Source: Paenibacillus soyae
Lineage (GTDB): Bacteria; Bacillota; Bacilli; Paenibacillales; Paenibacillaceae
Length of the DNA: 64,000 nt
Direction of reading: 5' to 3'
Assembly (NCBI RefSeq): GCF_024623455.1
Contig: NZ_JANIPJ010000001.1
Coordinates: 186,001 to 250,000 of the forward strand
The translations under genes were made by a program, and so were the position numbers. The notes beneath the pieces are model-generated. The model was not told where the DNA came from. It was given only the letters and a program-made list of their open reading frames with translations, and made no database searches. Positions 39,852-48,544 of this stretch are shown one piece after another. Every line of letters starts with the position of its first letter. Positions within the stretch are counted from its first letter, which is position 1.

Positions 39852-42293
39852 ATGAAGGTATCCTATCAATGGTTGAATGAATATATCGAGCTCAGCGGCC
39901 TCGCGGCCGAAGAGCTGGCGGAGCTTATGACCCGCGGCGGCATCGAGATCGACGGCGTGGAGTCGCGCAATAAAGGCGTGACGGGCGTCGTGGTCGGCTA
40001 TGTGAAATCGAAGGAGAAGCATCCCGATGCCGATAAGCTGAACGTGTGCAAGGTCGACGTAGGCACGGGCGAGGAGCTTCAGATCGTATGCGGAGCGAAA
40101 AACGTGGACGCCGGCCAGAAGGTGCCCGTTGCCGTCATCGGCGCGGTTCTTCCTGACGATTTCAAAATCAAGCGCGCGAAGCTGCGCGGCGTCGAATCGC
40201 AGGGCATGATCTGCTCCGCAAAGGAGCTTGGCTTGAACGACAAGCTGCTGTCCAAGGAGCAGCAGGAAGGCATTCTCGTGCTGCCGGAAGCAACGCCGGT
40301 CGGCACGCCGATCGCCGCGGTTCTCGGCATTGAGGACGAGGTGCTCGAGCTTGACCTGACGCCGAACCGTTCCGATTGCCTAAGCATGCTCGGCGTCGCT
40401 TACGAGGTTGGCGCTCTGACGGGACGCGAGGTGAAACGCCCTAGCGAGTCCGTGCATCATACGGTCGACAAGACGGCGGATCACGTATCGGTGGAGATTC
40501 AGGCGAAGGAACAATGCCTGCATTACTCCGCCCGCTACATCAAGGACGTGAAGATCGGCCCTTCGCCGCAATGGCTGCAGAACCGGCTTATCGCGGCCGG
40601 CGTGCGCCCGATCAACAACGTGGTCGACGTGACGAACTTCGTCATGCTGGAGTACGGACAGCCGCTGCACGCGTTCGACGCCGACAAGGTGCCGGGCGGC
40701 CGTATTGTGGTCCGGATGGCCAAGGAAGGCGAGACGATCGTGACGCTTGACGATCAAGAGCGCAAGCTCGAGCCTCATATGCTCGTCATTACGGACGGCA
40801 GCGAGCCGATCGCGCTTGCCGGCGTTATGGGCGGCGCAAGCACGGAAGTGACGGAGTCGACCGTGAACATCCTGCTCGAATCGGCTAAATTCGACGGGGG
40901 CACGGTCCGCAAAACCTCCCGTCAGCTCGGACTCCGCTCCGAGTCCAGCATTCGCTTCGAGAAGGAAGTGGATCCGTCGAACGTCATTCCGGCGCTTAAC
41001 CGCGCGGCGAAGCTGATCGCGGAATTGGCGAACGGTCTTGCGACGGAAGGCATCGTGGAAGCGGTGACTGGCACCGCGGAGCCGAAGCGGGTATCGGTAA
41101 CGCTGGAGCGCGTCAACGGCTACCTGGGCACGGATCTCTCCAGCCTGGAAGTCCGAGCGATCTTCGGACGCCTGCAATTCCCTTACGTCGTGCACGAGAA
41201 CGACGAATTCGTCGTTGACGTACCGACGCGCCGCGGCGACATTACGCGCGCGGTTGATCTGATCGAGGAAGTCGCCCGCCTGCACGGCTACGACAATATC
41301 CCGACGACGCTTATCCACGGCGACGTCATTCCGGGAGCGCTCACGAAGGAGCAGGCGATTCGCCGCGAGCTTCGCAAGCGTCTGACGGACTCCGGTCTGC
41401 ATGAAGTGATCAGCTATTCCTTCACGAGCCCGGCGAGAACGTCGTTGTTCCCGGCGCTTACGGGCAATGTGAAGGCCGTGCGCCTGGCGATGCCGATGAG
41501 CGAGGAGCGCAGCGTGCTTCGCACGACGCTCATCGCGCAGCTGATCGAGACGGCCGTCTACAACCGCAACCGCAAAAACGAGTCCGCGGCGATGTTCGAA
41601 ATCGGCAGCGTGTTCCATACCGACGAGGAGCAGCTGACCCGTCTGCCTCAGGAGAAGCATCGCTTCGCGGCGCTGCTCACGGGCAACAAGACGTCTGCCG
41701 GCTGGAATACCAAAGCCGTCGCCTACGATTTCTACGACGCCAAAGGCATCGTCGAGACGATTGCCGAAGCGCTCGGCCTAACCGCGAAGATTTCTTACGC
41801 GGCGGCGCAGCCGGAGCATTTCCATCCAGGGAGAACGGCATCCGTTACGCTTGGAACGCCGCACGGCGCGGTCGTTATCGGCTATGTCGGACAGCTGCAC
41901 CCCGCCCTGCAAGTCGAGTGGGATATGGCCGACACTTATCTGATCGAGCTCGGGCTGGATGAGCTTTACGATGAAGCGAGCAGCGTCATTGAATATAAGG
42001 CCCTCCCGAAGTATCCGGCCATGGAGCGGGATATCGCCGTCGTCGTCGACTCCGCGGTCGCAGCGGGAAGCTTGACGGACACGGCTTGGAAGACGGCAGG
42101 GGAGCTGCTTGAGTCGGTTCGCGTATTCGACGTATATACGGGCGAGCGTCTCGGAGCGGGCAAGAAGAGCGTCGCGATCTCCCTTGTCTACCGCCATGCG
42201 GAGCGCACGTTGACGGACGAAGAAGTGACCGCGCTGCACGGCCAAGTCGTTCAGCAGCTCGAGCAATCTTTTGGCGCGGAATTGCGTAAGTAG
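39852..42293 (+). CDS. pheT: Phenylalanyl-tRNA synthetase beta subunit
   Basis: The product is 813 residues, a normal length. In order: an EMAP-II-like tRNA-binding domain (about 40-150, VVGYVKSKEKHPDADKLNVC), the B3/B4 editing domain (about 210-390, PINNVVDVTNFVMLEYGQ), B5 (about 410-480), the catalytic-like core, and a C-terminal ferredoxin-fold anticodon-binding domain (about 720-813). It pairs with PheS and edits mischarged Tyr-tRNA-Phe. Its terminator is at 42309-42353. Confidence 0.98.
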   Translation: MKVSYQWLNEYIELSGLAAEELAELMTRGGIEIDGVESRNKGVTGVVVGYVKSKEKHPDADKLNVCKVDVGTGEELQIVCGAKNVDAGQKVPVAVIGAVLPDDFKIKRAKLRGVESQGMICSAKELGLNDKLLSKEQQEGILVLPEATPVGTPIAAVLGIEDEVLELDLTPNRSDCLSMLGVAYEVGALTGREVKRPSESVHHTVDKTADHVSVEIQAKEQCLHYSARYIKDVKIGPSPQWLQNRLIAAGVRPINNVVDVTNFVMLEYGQPLHAFDADKVPGGRIVVRMAKEGETIVTLDDQERKLEPHMLVITDGSEPIALAGVMGGASTEVTESTVNILLESAKFDGGTVRKTSRQLGLRSESSIRFEKEVDPSNVIPALNRAAKLIAELANGLATEGIVEAVTGTAEPKRVSVTLERVNGYLGTDLSSLEVRAIFGRLQFPYVVHENDEFVVDVPTRRGDITRAVDLIEEVARLHGYDNIPTTLIHGDVIPGALTKEQAIRRELRKRLTDSGLHEVISYSFTSPARTSLFPALTGNVKAVRLAMPMSEERSVLRTTLIAQLIETAVYNRNRKNESAAMFEIGSVFHTDEEQLTRLPQEKHRFAALLTGNKTSAGWNTKAVAYDFYDAKGIVETIAEALGLTAKISYAAAQPEHFHPGRTASVTLGTPHGAVVIGYVGQLHPALQVEWDMADTYLIELGLDELYDEASSVIEYKALPKYPAMERDIAVVVDSAVAAGSLTDTAWKTAGELLESVRVFDVYTGERLGAGKKSVAISLVYRHAERTLTDEEVTALHGQVVQQLEQSFGAELRK

Positions 42294-42308
42294 GCAGGAA
42301 ACATAAGG

Positions 42309-42353
42309 AGCCGCATCGAATTAGTTCCTAGCGAACGTCGATGCGGCTTTTTT
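42309..42353 (+). terminator. Rho-independent terminator of pheST
   Basis: AGCCGCATCGA (42309-42319) pairs with TCGATGCGGCT (42338-42348) and is followed by TTTTT. Confidence 0.9.
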
Positions 42354-42439
42354 CGCGCGTGAAGGGCATAGGGACAAGGGTTCCCGGGCGCGGATGCGAG
42401 AAGGAGGCGGCAACTTGGACGATAGGAGGATATGACTGG

Positions 42440-45400
42440 ATGGATAGCGAACAAACCGTTGTAACCGTTGACATATATGGCATTCAATATAAGATTAAAG
42501 GTCATTCCAACATCGAGTATATGAGGCGGGTGGCCAGCTCGATAGACGAAAACATGAAGAAGCTCGCGAAGGCGAATCCGCGGCTCGATAACCAGAAGCT
42601 TGCGGTGCTGTGCGCCATGCAGACAACGGAGGATGTATTCCGTCTCCGCCGCGATATCGCGAGGCTTCAGGAGGAAGAAGCGCGCTCGATCGAAATCAAG
42701 CAGCAGCTCGAAGCCGAGAAGCGGCGTTACGAGGAGCTCTCCGAAACGCTCCAGCAGACGAAGCTTGAGGCGGAAGCGTCGCTGCGCGACCTGCGCGAGC
42801 GTTCCGAGAAGCAGCTCGAGGAGCGGCTGGCCGAGGCTGACGAGAGCTTCCAGGCGCTGCTGGCGGAAGCGGAGGAAGCGGCTCGGGGCGCGGAGGAACA
42901 GCTGCGAGAAGCTCGTCTGGAACATGAACGGGAGACGGAGCGGCTGCGGGAAGAGCTGGCGCAGGAGAAGAAGACGGAGCTCGTTCAGCTGAAAAGCAGG
43001 CTTGAGACGGAGCTTGCGAAGCTGGAGCAGGAGCGCGACAAAGCGATTGCAGAGCTGGTAGCGGAGCGGGACTCGGCGATTGCGGCTCTGGTTGCGGAGC
43101 GCGATCAACTGGCGGCGGATGCCGACGCGGAGCGCGAACGGCTAACGGCAGCCATTGCGGAGGAGAAGGAGAAGCTCTCCCTTCACTATATGGCGGAGAT
43201 GGAGCAGCTCGTAGCGGAGCATGCCGCCGAGCTCGAGCTGCTGGCGGCCGAATACATAGCCGGCAAGGAAGCTCTTGTTGCCGAACACGCAACGGAGCTC
43301 GAGGCCGCGCTGGGCAAGCTGTCCGGCGAGAAGGACGAAGCCCGGAGCAGGCTGGAGAGCGAATGGCAGGCGAAGTGGGAGAAGCGCGAACAAGAGTGGC
43401 AACAAAGCTGGGAGCTTCGGGAGCAGGCATGGATTGAAGAGAAGGCTGCCGAACGGGCGGAGCTGGAGCTGGCTTCGCTCGAGAGAGAAGGCTTCCTGAA
43501 GAGGGAGCTTGAGCTGCTGGAGCAGGCCAGCAAGTCGGACGCCGAAGGCTGGGAGAACGAACGAGTACGGCTGGAGACTTTAATCGAGGAGATGAAACTG
43601 AACGCTGCGGCGGCGAGGGAGTCGTTCGAGAACCGGCTCGCGCTGGCGGACGAGCAAATTTCCCAAGCGCTGGAGCAGGAAGAGTCGCTCCGTTCTTCCG
43701 TCGCTCAGCTGCAGCAGGAGCAGCAGGCTTATATCGAGCAGCTGAGCGATGCGGCCGATCAAGCGGAGCAGTTCGCGGAGGAGCGCAAGCGCTGGGCGGA
43801 GCGCCAGCAAGAGGTGGAGCGCACGCTCGCGGAGCGGATCGCGCTTGCCGAAGAAGCGGAGAAGAGCTATACGGAGCAGCTGGATCAGCTGGCGTTCAAG
43901 GAGCTGGAGCTGACCGATCTGCTGGAGCAGCAGCAGGCCGCCGAGCAGGCTTGGAAAGCCCGGCTGGCGGAGCGGGAAGCGAGCGAGCTATCGCTTCGGC
44001 AGCAGCTCGAGCGCCGGCATGCGGCGGAAGCGGAGCTTCGCGAGCAGCTAGCGAAGCGCGAGGCGTCGGAGCGCGAGACGCTGGAGATGCTGGAGCTGCT
44101 GCAGGCGACCGAAAGCGAATGGCGCGAGGAGCTGGAGCGGAAGCAGTCGGCGGAGGCGGAGCTGCATGCGGAGCTGGAGCGGAAGCAGTCGGCGGAGGCG
44201 GAGCTGCGTGCGGAGCTGGAGCGGAAGCAGTCGGCGGAAGCGGAGCTGCGTGCGGAGCTGGAGCTGAAGCAGCTGGCGGAGGCGGAGCTGCGTGCGGAAA
44301 TGGAGCGGAAGCAGTCGGCGGAAGCGGAGCTGCGCGAGGAGCTGGAGCGGAAGCAGTCGGCGGAAGCGGAGCTGCGCGAGGAGCTGGAGCGGAAGCAGTC
44401 GGCGGAGGCGGAGCTGCGTGCGGAGCTGGAGCGGAAGCAGCTGGCGGAGGCGGAGCTGCGCGAGGCGCTGGAGCGGAAGCAGTCGGCGGAGGCGGAGCTG
44501 CGCGAGGAGCTGGAGCTGAAGCAGCTGGCGGAAGCGGAGCTGCGCGAGGAGCTGGAGCTGAAGCAGCTGGCGGAGGCGGAGCTGCGCGAGGAGCTGGAGC
44601 GAAAGCAGCTGGCGGAGGCGGAGCTGCGTGCGGAGCTGGAGCGGAAGCAGCTGGCGGAGGCGGAGCTGCGCGAGGCGCTGGAGCGGAAGCAGTCGGCGGA
44701 AGCGGAGCTGCGCGAGGAGCTGGAGCTGAAGCAGCTGGCGGAAGCGGAGCTGCGCGAGGAGCTGGAGCTGAAGCAGCTGGCGGAGGCGGAGCTGCAAGAG
44801 CAGCTGACCGAGCTTCAGGGATCCGAAAGCTCGATGAAGGAGCGGCTTCTGGCAGCGGAAGGCGAGCTGCTGGAGATGGCGGAGCTGCAGCGAATGGCGG
44901 AAGAAGAGCTGCAAGAGCAGCTAGCGGCAAAGCAGAGTTCAGAGCAGGAGCTGTCCGGCAAGCTCGAGTCGGCGGAGAACGCGCAACGGGAGCTGAAGCA
45001 GCTGCTGGAGCAGAAGCAGATCGAGGCTGGGGAGCTGCGCGAGCAGCTTGAAGCCGTCCGGAAAGCGGAGCACGAATGGAAAGAGAAGCTGCGACAGGCG
45101 GAGCAAGACGTGCAGGAGCTGGCAGAGCTCGGACAGCTGGCCGAGGAAGAGCTTGGAGCGAAGCTGGCAGCGCATCAAGCTGCCGAACTGGAGCTCCAAG
45201 AGAGGCTGGCAGCGCATCAAGCTGCCGAGCAGCAGCTCCAAGAGAAGCTGGAGCTCTTGGGGGCAAGAGAGCGCGAGCTGTCAGCAGAGCTGGAGAATGC
45301 GCTTGCGTACGGCAGGGAGCTGAGCGACGCGGCTGCGAAGTATAGCGACGAGGCGCGCGAGCTCCGGGCGAAGCTGGAGCAGACGCAGGCCGATGAGCTG

Positions 45401-46255
45401 GAGCTGTACGAGAAGCTGGAGCAATCCCTTGCCGCGGAGCATGCACTCAGGGAGCAGCTGCTGCAATCCCAAGAAGAGCTCCGCGAACGCATGGAGCAGC
45501 TGGGGCTTCAGCAAGCCTCCGAGCGTGAATGGGAGGAGCAGCTTGCTCAGCTGCAGAAGGCCGAAGGCGAATGGAAGGCGAAGCTGCAGGCCGCGCAGCG
45601 TGAGCTGCAGGATCAAATCGAGCTGCAGCAGCTTGTCGAGGAAGAGGCGGAAGCGAAGCTTTCCTCCCTGCAAGCCTCTGTCCGCGAGTTGACGGAGAAG
45701 CTGGCCCATGCTAAAGCGTCGGCAGACCGTGACCGTCAAGAGCTGAATGAGCTGCTGAATCGGAAGCAAAGCGACGAGCAGAGGCTAGAGCAGCAGCTGG
45801 AGCATGAGCGGACGAAGCTGAACGAGCTCATCGAGCAGTTCGAGCTGACGGCAGCGCGGGAGCGCATCGCAGGCGGCATGCTGGCGGAGGCGAATGAACG
45901 CGCAGAAGGGCTTAGCCGGCGGTTGGAGGAGCTTCAAGGCGAGCTCAACCGGCTGGAAGAAGAAGCTTCGCAGATGCGACGGTTGAAGGAAGAGCTGGAG
46001 TCGAACGAAGAGTCGCTTCGCGAACGTATCGAGCTGGCGATGAGGGAAGCCGCGGTCTCGACTGCGGATGTACAGGAGCAATGGGCGGAGCAGCTTGCCG
46101 ATCTGCGGCGCGAACGCGATGAAGCATCAGCCGCCGCCCGGGAGCTTGCCGACGAGCATGAAGCGCTCGCCGAGGAGCATCGCAAGCTGAAGATCGAATA
46201 CTCCAAGCTTCAGACGGAGCATAATGAATGGATCGAAATGCTTGAGCTTAACTAA
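42440..46255 (+). CDS. zapA: Giant ZapA-domain coiled-coil protein
   Basis: The product is 1271 residues. About 1-85 is a standard ZapA domain (VTVDIYGIQYKIKGHSNIEY, LDNQKLAVLCAMQTTEDVF), which in Bacillales binds FtsZ and bundles it at the division ring. The rest, to the C-terminus, is almost unbroken Glu/Leu/Ala/Arg-rich coiled coil. It includes sixteen 14-residue repeats at 44129-44800. B. subtilis ZapA is under 100 residues. The place after pheT and before mutS2 is the ancestral zapA position. The start is ATG 42440, ten bases after AGGAGG; an upstream in-frame ATG (42341) lies in the pheT terminator and is rejected. Confidence 0.88.
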   Translation: MDSEQTVVTVDIYGIQYKIKGHSNIEYMRRVASSIDENMKKLAKANPRLDNQKLAVLCAMQTTEDVFRLRRDIARLQEEEARSIEIKQQLEAEKRRYEELSETLQQTKLEAEASLRDLRERSEKQLEERLAEADESFQALLAEAEEAARGAEEQLREARLEHERETERLREELAQEKKTELVQLKSRLETELAKLEQERDKAIAELVAERDSAIAALVAERDQLAADADAERERLTAAIAEEKEKLSLHYMAEMEQLVAEHAAELELLAAEYIAGKEALVAEHATELEAALGKLSGEKDEARSRLESEWQAKWEKREQEWQQSWELREQAWIEEKAAERAELELASLEREGFLKRELELLEQASKSDAEGWENERVRLETLIEEMKLNAAAARESFENRLALADEQISQALEQEESLRSSVAQLQQEQQAYIEQLSDAADQAEQFAEERKRWAERQQEVERTLAERIALAEEAEKSYTEQLDQLAFKELELTDLLEQQQAAEQAWKARLAEREASELSLRQQLERRHAAEAELREQLAKREASERETLEMLELLQATESEWREELERKQSAEAELHAELERKQSAEAELRAELERKQSAEAELRAELELKQLAEAELRAEMERKQSAEAELREELERKQSAEAELREELERKQSAEAELRAELERKQLAEAELREALERKQSAEAELREELELKQLAEAELREELELKQLAEAELREELERKQLAEAELRAELERKQLAEAELREALERKQSAEAELREELELKQLAEAELREELELKQLAEAELQEQLTELQGSESSMKERLLAAEGELLEMAELQRMAEEELQEQLAAKQSSEQELSGKLESAENAQRELKQLLEQKQIEAGELREQLEAVRKAEHEWKEKLRQAEQDVQELAELGQLAEEELGAKLAAHQAAELELQERLAAHQAAEQQLQEKLELLGARERELSAELENALAYGRELSDAAAKYSDEARELRAKLEQTQADELELYEKLEQSLAAEHALREQLLQSQEELRERMEQLGLQQASEREWEEQLAQLQKAEGEWKAKLQAAQRELQDQIELQQLVEEEAEAKLSSLQASVRELTEKLAHAKASADRDRQELNELLNRKQSDEQRLEQQLEHERTKLNELIEQFELTAARERIAGGMLAEANERAEGLSRRLEELQGELNRLEEEASQMRRLKEELESNEESLRERIELAMREAAVSTADVQEQWAEQLADLRRERDEASAAARELADEHEALAEEHRKLKIEYSKLQTEHNEWIEMLELN
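44129..44800 (+). repeat. Sixteen in-frame 42-bp repeats encoding ELERKQSAEAELRE-type units
   Basis: Exactly 672 bases encode sixteen consecutive 14-residue units (two heptads each) with consensus E-L-E-[RL]-K-Q-[SL]-A-E-A-E-L-R-[AE]. Units 7-11 and 12-16 follow the same order of variants, so a five-unit (210-bp) block was probably duplicated recently. Such a perfect in-phase array is prone to length change. Confidence 0.95.
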
Positions 46256-46287
46256 ATAACGCAACAAAAGCATCATGAACGAAAGAA

Positions 46288-46326
46288 AGGTACAGCCGCT
46301 CAGAAATGAGGAGGCTGTACCTTTTT
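46288..46326 (+). terminator. Rho-independent terminator of the ZapA-like gene
   Basis: AGGTACAGCC (46288-46297) pairs with GGCTGTACCT (46313-46322), followed by a T run. Confidence 0.88.
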
Positions 46327-46395
46327 CCTTTTATATGGCGGATGAGCGGAACTGAGGAGCGTTATTTCGGAAAAAACGTCCATTTTACAAGTCTA

Positions 46396-46474
46396 ACGGA
46401 ACGGAGCGCCGTTATTTGGTTGTTTTGAGGGCGATTTTATAAAAAACGAAGGAAATAAAGGCGCTCCGTTCCGT
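46396..46474. repeat. Intergenic inverted repeat with 22-bp arms
   Basis: The arm beginning ACGGAACGGAGCGCC (46396-46417) is inverted at 46453-46474 (AAATAAAGGCGCTCCGTTCC and on), with one mismatch and a 35-base AT-rich centre. A partial third copy, GGTCGCTCAGTTCCGTAAG, follows at about 46511. It looks like a dispersed extragenic repeat. The rest of 46327-46582 holds nothing else recognisable. Confidence 0.75.
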
Positions 46475-46582
46475 AAGTCCCCGCAAAAGCTCAATTTTTC
46501 GATGAATAAGGTCGCTCAGTTCCGTAAGCGTCGCAAGAGATCTTTAATGGCCTTGCAGCAAACGCGGCTAGTCTTTAAGCGG

Positions 46583-47263
46583 CTACCCGTAGGAATGAAT
46601 CGTGCCGGTCGGCCCTCCGAAGGAGAGACTCGCGAGCCTTACGATATCCGGCGTGACGGCGGCAGGATCCTTGCCGGTGGCGTGCATTTCGCTTCGCAGA
46701 CTGCCGGGATTGTACAGGTTCACGAGAATGCCGTGCTCGTGCTCTTCATCCGCGACGGTTCGGGTAAGGGACTCAAGCCCGGCTTTGGCCGCGCTGTAAG
46801 CCGCGTAGCCTCCCGCACCGTTCTGGGACAGGCTGGACGTAATATTGATGATGCGGCCGTACTTCTGCTTGCGCATAGAGGGCAGTACCGCTTTGGTTAA
46901 TAGAAAGGGTCCGGTCAAATTGGTGGCAATCTGCTTCTGCCACTCCTCCGCGGAGAGGTCCATGACGGAGCCCGGCTCCAGCACGGCGGCATTGTTCAGC
47001 AGAATGTCGATGCGGCCATGCTCCGCCAGCGCGGACTCGACGGCGCCCATTACTTGCTGCTCGTCGGTAACATCGGACTGTATGGTCAAGGATGTTCGGC
47101 CCGTGCGTTCGAGGACTATCGATGCGGTTTGCTCCAGCCGCTCCAGCCGTCTGCCCAGCAGTACGACGCTCGCGCCCGATTCGGCAAACGCTATAGCGGT
47201 TGCCCTCCCAAGTCCGGTACCAGCGCCGCTGATCATAGCGACCCGTCCATCAAGTGCTCCCAT
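46583..47263 (-). CDS. Short-chain dehydrogenase/reductase
   Basis: The product is 226 residues with a Rossmann fold. The cofactor motif GAGTGLGRA is near residue 13, the NNAAVL motif follows, and the catalytic Ser and Tyr-x-x-x-Lys are in INITSSLSQNGAGGYAAYSA leading into YSAAK. This is a classical SDR of usual or slightly short length with NAD(P) cofactor. Charged residues after beta-2 (RRLERL) suggest NADP. The substrate is unknown. It lies on the opposite strand to its housekeeping neighbours, between zapA and mutS2, where B. subtilis has other genes. Confidence 0.85.
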   Translation of the reverse strand: MGALDGRVAMISGAGTGLGRATAIAFAESGASVVLLGRRLERLEQTASIVLERTGRTSLTIQSDVTDEQQVMGAVESALAEHGRIDILLNNAAVLEPGSVMDLSAEEWQKQIATNLTGPFLLTKAVLPSMRKQKYGRIINITSSLSQNGAGGYAAYSAAKAGLESLTRTVADEEHEHGILVNLYNPGSLRSEMHATGKDPAAVTPDIVRLASLSFGGPTGTIHSYG

Positions 47264-47390
47264 CTGCCTTCCTCCATTCGATGTTAGGTTTGTGAGCTTA
47301 TCTTATCAAAGCGGACTTGGTTTTGAAAGGGCTTTAATCATTAGACTTTTTTGGACGGGCGCTAAGGAAGTCTAATAATAACGTAAGATA

Positions 47391-47419
47391 AAAGCCCCGC
47401 CCATGCGGACGAGGCCTTC
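47391..47419 (-). terminator. Terminator of the CuA lipoprotein gene (minus strand)
   Basis: On the minus strand AAGGCCTCGTCC pairs with GGGCGGGGCTT, with one bulge and two G-T pairs, and is followed by TTTAT. Confidence 0.65.
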
Positions 47420-47426
47420 CTTATTC

Positions 47427-47810
47427 CTATTCCACAACCAGCTTTGCTTTCATAAGCGCATGCCCGCCGCCGCAAGGTACGTTGCAAATGATGTTGTAGG
47501 TGCCGGGCTTGTCGAATTTGACGGGAACCGTTTCGTCTTTTTTGATGTCGTAATCGGTTTTCAGTATGCTTACGCCGTGAACGCCGTCAACCGAAGCCAG
47601 CTTCAGCCCGACCGTTTCGCCCGCTTTGATCTTGTATTCCTTCTGATCGAACTCGTAGTTTTTGGCGGTGATGACGATCTCGGAGGTCGGCGTGCCCAGC
47701 TCTTCCGCTGCGGCGCCCGACGTTTCGACGCTGTTCCCGTTATTGGCGCCGCAGGCCGCGATGACAATTGTAAGTACGAGCACGGACGCGAATGCAAACC
47801 ATTTCTTCAT
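47427..47810 (-). CDS. Cupredoxin-domain lipoprotein with a CuA-type site
   Basis: The product is 127 residues with a lipoprotein signal ending TIVIAAC (Cys about 20). A single cupredoxin domain carries a His in GVHGVSI and the C-terminal CNVPCGGGHALM. That is the C-x3-C-x3-H-x2-M ligand set of CuA in cytochrome c oxidase subunit II. There are no transmembrane helices beyond the signal. It probably handles copper or electrons outside the membrane. GAAAGGGGATT precedes the ATG at 47810; an upstream in-frame ATG at 47903 would destroy the signal peptide. Confidence 0.85.
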   Translation of the reverse strand: MKKWFAFASVLVLTIVIAACGANNGNSVETSGAAAEELGTPTSEIVITAKNYEFDQKEYKIKAGETVGLKLASVDGVHGVSILKTDYDIKKDETVPVKFDKPGTYNIICNVPCGGGHALMKAKLVVE

Positions 47811-47942
47811 AATAATTCGAATCCCCTTTCTTATTTCGATACTCCCATCATAACCGAAAAAGATGGCCGTAAGCCCGGTAGACCCGTGACAACAGTTTGA
47901 CAAATGATTGAAAAACCTATGAACAATTTGGCAACCGGCATA

Positions 47943-47975
47943 AAAGTAGCCCCCGCCTGCATGACAGACGAGGGC
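47943..47975 (-). terminator. Terminator of the YvlD-like gene (minus strand)
   Basis: On the minus strand GCCCTCGTCTG pairs with CAGGCGGGGGC, and a TACTTTTA tail follows. It lies just after the stop at 47994. Confidence 0.65.
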
Positions 47976-47993
47976 TTCGTACTTCCGCCAAGC

Positions 47994-48353
47994 TTAACGG
48001 TCGCGACGTCTTCCTGCCTCATACGGCGTGCTGACCGGTATGAACAGGTCGATAATCCCGATTACGAGGGCTGCAAGAATCGCGCCTAGCCATGTAACCT
48101 CGACACCGCCGACGATGAACTGGGCGATCCAGATGACCGCCGCGCTGGCGAGAAAGCCGACGATGCCGCGTCCGAACGGGGTAACCCGCTTGCCGAATAT
48201 ACCTTCAATTATCCATCCAAGCGCCGCGATGACGAGGGCGAGGAATAAAGCGCTCCAGAAGCCGCCGACGCTGAAAGCGGGTACGATAAAGCCGACCAGC
48301 ATAAGCACGAGCGCCGCTACGATAAATCGAACAACATGTCCAAGAAAGGTCAT
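47994..48353 (-). CDS. YvlD/phage-holin-4-like small membrane protein
   Basis: The product is 119 residues with four hydrophobic helices (for example FIVAALVLMLVGFIVPAF and FLASAAVIWIAQFIVGGVEV). The conserved GGFWSALFLALVIAALGW segment and a basic C-terminal tail ending RRRDR are typical of the YvlD family. These are called phage holin family proteins but occur widely in chromosomes, with envelope-stress links in Bacillus. TTAGGAGGAATTC precedes the ATG. No phage genes are nearby, so a lysis role is unlikely. Confidence 0.8.
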   Translation of the reverse strand: MTFLGHVVRFIVAALVLMLVGFIVPAFSVGGFWSALFLALVIAALGWIIEGIFGKRVTPFGRGIVGFLASAAVIWIAQFIVGGVEVTWLGAILAALVIGIIDLFIPVSTPYEAGRRRDR

Positions 48354-48513
48354 AATCCGAATTCCTCCTAATCAAGTAATGAAATGTTGGATCAGGTGAA
48401 GAGGGGTTGTTGTTGATTCGCCATTAGTGTCGCCAATGCCAGAAAAATTTATGTATGGCGTGTCAAATCGTCTATAACCGTTCTATCCTCGTGCATCGGG
48501 TTCCCGGTTCGGA

Positions 48514-48519
48514 TATAAT
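48514..48519 (+). promoter_or_regulatory. Candidate -10 element for mutS2
   Basis: TATAAT at 48514-48519 lies 26 bases before the mutS2 TTG start; the -35 region is poor. It is the only promoter-like signal I see in the 191-base gap 48354-48544. Confidence 0.4.
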
Positions 48520-48544
48520 ATAAAGGCGAGAGGAGTGTTAAGGG

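Noticed and set aside
43896-45446. Long minus-strand (516-codon) and alternate plus-frame (43951-45051) open frames
   Set aside because: They mirror the 42-bp repeats of the ZapA-like gene. They give Pro/Ala- or Gly/Ala-rich low-complexity sequence, and the ZapA frame has the recognisable domain and ribosome site.
47994-48353. Phage holin for particle release
   Set aside because: YvlD-like proteins share the holin label but are common chromosomal proteins. It is 19 kb from the eCIS, with no endolysin.
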